Below are positions 60,516 through 64,000 of a stretch of DNA of 64,000 nt, in pieces. The DNA comes from Mesobacillus persicus. Its GTDB lineage: Bacteria; Bacillota; Bacilli; Bacillales; Cytobacillaceae. Within the stretch, counting starts at the first letter, position 1. The number at the start of each line of letters is the position of its first letter. The stretch spans positions 1 to 64,000 of the forward strand of contig NZ_FOBW01000008.1 in assembly GCF_900109925.1 (NCBI RefSeq). Direction: 5' to 3'. A program made the position numbers and the translations under genes. The notes beneath the pieces were generated by a model that saw nothing but the letters and a program-made list of their open reading frames with translations, was not told where the DNA came from and did no database searches.

Positions 60516-61730
60516 TTATATTTGCCCTATTGTCCCTTTGACATTGTTCGTTTCAAACCGTTTATAATGAACCATTGACACGATCCCAAGAATCGGTCCA
60601 ATTGCTAAACAGGCGAAGACCCATTCCCAACCAACTACTCTCTGAATAATTGGAATTAGATTGATAGAAAAGATCGTGATGAGGAACCCAATGCACATTT
60701 GAAAAGTAAGCGCTGTTCCTACATACTCAACGTCTGCTACTTCTGAAACTGCGGCAGAAAACTGGGCAGAATCTGAGATAACAGACATTCCCCAAATAAT
60801 TGATAGGATGAGAGTTAACCAGATCGATTGCCCAAATGTGAAACCGATTAAGATACAGCAAATTGCACTGATCAACATTGAAATGATTGTTAAATTGGCT
60901 CTTCCAATTCTATCAGAGACTAAGCCACCTACGACACAGCCAATTCCCCCTGCAATTCCGATGGTTATAAAAGAGGCTAAGGCAATGAACCAAGGAGAAA
61001 TGCCTGGTGCATAGCTTGTAAAACTAACGGTCAAAAAAATTGGAATCCAAGTCCACATCGCATACAATTCCCACATATGCCCAAAGTAGCCATAGTTCGC
61101 AAGCATCACTGGTTTATTCGATACGACCTTTTTGATTAGTTTTAAGGAAAAAGGTAATTTCTTTGTCTCTACTGGAGCATCTTCTAAAAGCCAATTAACA
61201 ATGAGCGCTGCAAACAGTGCCAATAGTGAACTACAAATAATTACTAATCGCCAATTTAAAGACGATGTGAACATTACAATAAAATGTGGCAAAGAGGACC
61301 CAAGAGTTAACGAGGCTATTAAGATTCCGATCGCAAGGCCACGTTTTTTGGGAAACCATTGGGATAAAATTTTCACAGCGGTCGGATATACACCTGCGAG
61401 TGAAACACCCGTTAAAATCCTAAGGAGGATTCCGAAAAAAGCATGATCGACTAGGATAAGAGAGACGTTCAATAGTGCCCCTAGAAACGCTGAAAGTGCA
61501 AGAACCTTCCGGGGGTTATAACGGTCGGCGATCCCGAAATAAGAACTAACTAATGCACCTATCACAAAACCAATGGGGACTGAAGCAGACAACCATGCTT
61601 CTGAGTTGGAGCTCAGATTCCATACTTGAATAAGTTCGGGCGCGATAACCGAAGCACTAAACCACAAGCTTAATGCGCATAATTCAGCTAACCCAATCCA
61701 TGCTAACGCTTTCCAGGACCCTTGAATCAT
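60516..61730 (-). CDS. MFS transporter
   Basis: 404 aa, twelve predicted TM helices. Marks: LAELCALSLWFSASVIAP at TM1, GIADRYNPRKVL (loop 2-3 motif), LLRILTGVSLAGVYPTAVK and GGLVSDRIGRANLTI (second-half loop motif). Resembles the nitrate/cyanate/YfkF-like drug:proton group but substrate cannot be read. Alone, convergent with the membrane-peptide gene. Confidence 0.93.
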   Translation of the reverse strand: MIQGSWKALAWIGLAELCALSLWFSASVIAPELIQVWNLSSNSEAWLSASVPIGFVIGALVSSYFGIADRYNPRKVLALSAFLGALLNVSLILVDHAFFGILLRILTGVSLAGVYPTAVKILSQWFPKKRGLAIGILIASLTLGSSLPHFIVMFTSSLNWRLVIICSSLLALFAALIVNWLLEDAPVETKKLPFSLKLIKKVVSNKPVMLANYGYFGHMWELYAMWTWIPIFLTVSFTSYAPGISPWFIALASFITIGIAGGIGCVVGGLVSDRIGRANLTIISMLISAICCILIGFTFGQSIWLTLILSIIWGMSVISDSAQFSAAVSEVADVEYVGTALTFQMCIGFLITIFSINLIPIIQRVVGWEWVFACLAIGPILGIVSMVHYKRFETNNVKGTIGQI

Positions 61731-62070
61731 CCTATCTCCCCTTCTTAATAAACCATAATATTATAATTATACTTAATCTCTAATCAATAATATTCTCGTT
61801 TCTGCTGTACTATAGCCACTATAGTTAACCTAACAGAGTAATAAGTTGGTTCTTTCTAGTAGTTTTCTTATAAATTAACAAGAACTTTACAAAAAGAGAA
61901 CATTCAATTTACTTTATTTTCATGCTCCCTTACCTACTTCATGGTTCATTTATCCTGATTTTCATTTCGAAACTTAATTAATTCCTACTTTCCTCAATGA
62001 AATAAAGAATTCCATCTCCCTTTTCCTTAAAAAATCCACCTTTATACCTATTTTAAATATTCACACTATT
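61731..62070. other. Divergent promoter region, no gene
   Basis: AT-rich DNA between the MFS gene and the phoX promoter. Nothing further supported. Confidence 0.5.
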
Positions 62071-62157
62071 TTTACAGTCCCTTAACTCGTAATTAAACTT
62101 CATCCTTTAACTTAGTAAACAGATGAACCACATATGTTTTTAACATCCTAGTAAACA
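62071..62157 (+). promoter_or_regulatory. Probable PhoP box and promoter of phoX
   Basis: TTTACA (62071), TTAACT (62082) and TTAAAC (62093) recur at exactly 11-bp steps, followed by TTTAAC (62106) and TAAACA (62116). This is the TT(A/T/C)ACA direct-repeat layout of Bacillus Pho boxes. TATGTT at 62133-62138 may be the -10. Further TTAACA/TAAACA copies lie at 62140 and 62152. Confidence 0.7.
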
Positions 62158-62180
62158 ATTAAATTTTAGGAGGCAGACAA

Positions 62181-63608
62181 ATGGAAAAGAACGGTTTGAA
62201 CAGAAGAGATTTTTTAAAGGTTGGTGGAATGAGTACCCTTGCATTGACTTTAGGCACGACAGGTCTTTTATCTGTAGATGGACAAACTACAGCTTCTGCA
62301 GCTGGGAGAGCCAATAATCCAACGAGCGGCTTTGGTGGATATGGTCCTTTAGTTCCGGATCCGGATGGAATTCTTGATCTTCCAAGAGGCTTCCATTACA
62401 AAATCATTTCTAGAGAAGGCGAACGGATGACAGACGGAAGCAAAATCCCTGGAATGTTTGATGGAATGGCGGCTTTTGAAGGACCGAACAATACAACGGT
62501 TCTTGTGCGTAATCACGAGATATCTGGTGGTCCAGCCTTTGGAAAAAATCCTTTTGATGCAAATGCTGGTGGCGGTACATCTGCTCTAGTTGTAGGTTCA
62601 AATCGAGAGGTAATGAAAGAATATGTCACCTCTTCAGGGACGATCCGGAATTGTGCTGGTGGAGCAACACCTTGGGGCACTTGGCTCACTTGTGAAGAAA
62701 ACCGTTCTGAGGGACACGGATATGTATTTGAAGTCGATCCACAGCAACCAGAAAACGAATTGTCCAGAACACCGATTAAGGAAATGGGACGTTTCTCTCA
62801 CGAAGCTTGTGCCATTGATCCTTCAACAGGATTTGTCTATTTAACTGAAGATTCGAACCCAAGCTACCTTTACCGTTTTATTCCAAATGATATCAGCCAA
62901 AAACCAGGTTCGTTACAAAAAGGCGGTACCCTTTATGCGGCGGCGATTGAAGCGGCAACTGACCCAGCTGCAAGCAACTTTAAAACAGGACAAACATTTA
63001 AGATTGTTTGGAAGAAAGTCAATCCGCATTGGTGCCGTGAAGAAGCGAATGAACAAAACTGCATTAAGTTCTCAAGACTAGAAGGAGCGTTCTTCCAGGA
63101 GGGGGTTTTCTGGTTCGATGATACTTCTGCTGGGGAGAAAAAACTTGGACGCGTTTATCGCTATGTTCCTCACACCAATACACTGGAGCTATTCTATGAA
63201 GGAAATGATGCACAACAAATGGAATATCCGGATAATATTTGCTGTACTCCTTGGGGCGACCTTTGGTTTGTAGAAGATGGTGCTGGCCAGGATCGGATTA
63301 TGGGGATTACCCCTGAAGGAAAGGTCTATCCTTTTGCCGCCAACGCTTTAAATAATAATGAGTTTGCAGGCCCAACCTTCTCACCAGATGGAAAAACGCT
63401 TTTTGTCAATATCCAAACTCCAGGCATCACCTTTGCCATTTGGGGACCGTTCGAGCGTAGAAACGCCGCGCGCGCAAGAGAAATGTCTTTTGCTGCTCCT
63501 ACAAATCTTGTACCACAAGTTTCAGAAAAAGTGGCTAAGGTTGCCAAGGAGCAGGGTATGTCCATTCTCGAAGCGGCAGCCTTTGAGCGCCACGGAATTA
63601 ACTTATAA
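62181..63608 (+). CDS. phoX: PhoX-family (DUF839) alkaline phosphatase with Tat signal
   Basis: 475 aa. Twin-arginine signal NRRDFLKVGGMSTLALTLG at residues 7-25 and an AxA cleavage region ASAAG near 40. Mature part is the DUF839/PhoX beta-propeller: VLVRNHEISGGPAFG, GGATPWGTWLTCEENRSEG, GRFSHEACAIDPSTG, VYLTEDSNPSYLYRF and CCTPWGDLWFVEDGAG, with the usual Fe/Ca ligands (Cys, Glu). Releases phosphate from organic esters outside the cell. ATG after GGAGGC. Followed by tatA and tatC, so substrate and translocase are made together. Confidence 0.95.
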   Translation: MEKNGLNRRDFLKVGGMSTLALTLGTTGLLSVDGQTTASAAGRANNPTSGFGGYGPLVPDPDGILDLPRGFHYKIISREGERMTDGSKIPGMFDGMAAFEGPNNTTVLVRNHEISGGPAFGKNPFDANAGGGTSALVVGSNREVMKEYVTSSGTIRNCAGGATPWGTWLTCEENRSEGHGYVFEVDPQQPENELSRTPIKEMGRFSHEACAIDPSTGFVYLTEDSNPSYLYRFIPNDISQKPGSLQKGGTLYAAAIEAATDPAASNFKTGQTFKIVWKKVNPHWCREEANEQNCIKFSRLEGAFFQEGVFWFDDTSAGEKKLGRVYRYVPHTNTLELFYEGNDAQQMEYPDNICCTPWGDLWFVEDGAGQDRIMGITPEGKVYPFAANALNNNEFAGPTFSPDGKTLFVNIQTPGITFAIWGPFERRNAARAREMSFAAPTNLVPQVSEKVAKVAKEQGMSILEAAAFERHGINL

Positions 63609-63635
63609 AACTCTCACCTATAAGGAGGTTTAAAC

Positions 63636-63863
63636 ATGCTACAAAACATCGGAATTCCTGGATTAATTCTCTTATTGGTCCTGGCTCTCATTATCTTCGG
63701 CCCTTCAAAACTGCCTGAAGTAGGTAGAGCCTTCGGAACAACCTTAAAGGAATTTAAAAAAGCAACCCGTGAATTAGTAAGTGGTGACGATACCCCAGCA
63801 AAACCGGAAGAAAAAACAACACTACATACAGTTGATCAACATAACAAAAAAACAGGAAGCTAA
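63636..63863 (+). CDS. tatA: Sec-independent translocase TatA
   Basis: 75 aa. One TM helix ([14 protein letters not shown]), the [14 protein letters not shown] hinge and an amphipathic helix [14 protein letters not shown], then a charged tail. Pore component of the twin-arginine translocase. AAGGAGG nine bases before the ATG; 27 bp after phoX. Confidence 0.97.
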   Translation: MLQNIGIPGLILLLVLALIIFGPSKLPEVGRAFGTTLKEFKKATRELVSGDDTPAKPEEKTTLHTVDQHNKKTGS

Positions 63864-63868
63864 TGGAG

Positions 63869-63912
63869 AGAGAGATGTAGGTAATCCTATTGCGCCTACA
63901 TCTCTCTTTTTT
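63869..63912 (+). terminator. Terminator-like hairpin between tatA and tatC
   Basis: Perfect 13-bp arms AGAGAGATGTAGG and CCTACATCTCTCT with a 13-base loop and T6. It should cut tatC expression relative to phoX-tatA. Confidence 0.8.
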
Positions 63913-63931
63913 ATGAAAGGAGGTTACCTAA

Positions 63932-64000
63932 ATGGAAAAAGATGCAATGCAACTCACGGATCATTTAGCGGAATTACGTAAACGGATAATGATTACACTA
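63932..64000 (+). CDS. tatC: Sec-independent translocase TatC, 5' end only
   Basis: ATG with GAAAGGAGG nine bases upstream, coding MEKDAMQLTDHLAELRKRI then MITL before the window ends. LTDHLAELRKRI is the conserved TatC N terminus. Confidence 0.92.
   Translation, partial: MEKDAMQLTDHLAELRKRIMITL

Overview
The window looks like a Bacillaceae chromosome (low-GC Firmicutes). It opens with the reverse-strand 5' end of a 16S rRNA gene with Bacillus-type leader and promoters, and carries a SpoIIIJ-type YidC, an Spx paralogue, a BceRS-BceAB module, TatA/TatC beside a Tat substrate, AGGAGG-type ribosome sites and many TTG/GTG starts. The genus cannot be fixed from sequence alone.

Layout. 1-850: 16S start (- strand), two rrn promoters, then non-coding DNA. 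0.86-10.6 kb: ordinary accessory genes: yidC, a TetR-Spx pair behind a promoter with two clear dyad operators, an SDR dehydrogenase, a cytochrome P450 divergent from a PadR regulator, a quinone-oxidoreductase-like enzyme, a DUF5694 protein, small membrane proteins and lipoproteins. 10.6-40 kb: a defence or restriction island. It holds small HTH/NUMOD-like genes, McrB-McrC, a C5 DNA methyltransferase, two PLD-nuclease/SF2 helicases plus a decayed third copy, a NERD-UvrD helicase, a three-gene operon led by a MORC/MutL-like GHKL ATPase, a MazG-like pyrophosphohydrolase and an HIT protein. An IS66 element with intact 8-bp target duplications sits in this island, and a recombinase-in-trio (RIT) element of 3,450 bp is inserted inside the IS66 transposase gene. 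40-45.7 kb: lipoproteins, gene relics, a heptad-repeat protein, an orphan VbhA-like antitoxin and a sirtuin. 45.8-50.4 kb: a Bce-type peptide-resistance module whose permease is frameshifted. 51-54.2 kb: an IS607-type element with a broken tnpA and an intact but unusual tnpB, inserted in a DUF1287 gene. 54.9-61.7 kb: arylamine N-acetyltransferase, two nucleoside hydrolases, a ParE/RelE TA pair, NUDIX and MFS genes. 62.1-64 kb: PhoX-TatA-TatC behind a probable Pho box; tatC runs off the end.

The most distinctive non-gene signal is a ~480-bp cassette present in two complete copies (42.95-43.35 and 54.31-54.77 kb) and one deleted copy (4.1-4.28 kb). A short Hol-Tox peptide gene on the - strand converges on a ~140-nt + strand RNA that has its own promoter and terminator, which is the layout of txpA/ratA-type type I toxin-antitoxin systems. 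The deleted copy keeps only the RNA part. Intergenic DNA also carries at least two families of short dispersed palindromes.

How genes work together: the methyltransferase, McrBC, PLD helicases and GHKL operon plausibly form one or more restriction systems. The GHKL trio with PLD-helicase and C5 methylase nearby resembles the paraMORC-associated restriction loci described by comparative genomics, but with no recognisable Z1 gene in view. PhoX is a Tat substrate encoded with its translocase. BceR and BceS should control bceA/bceB through the site at 48624-48637.
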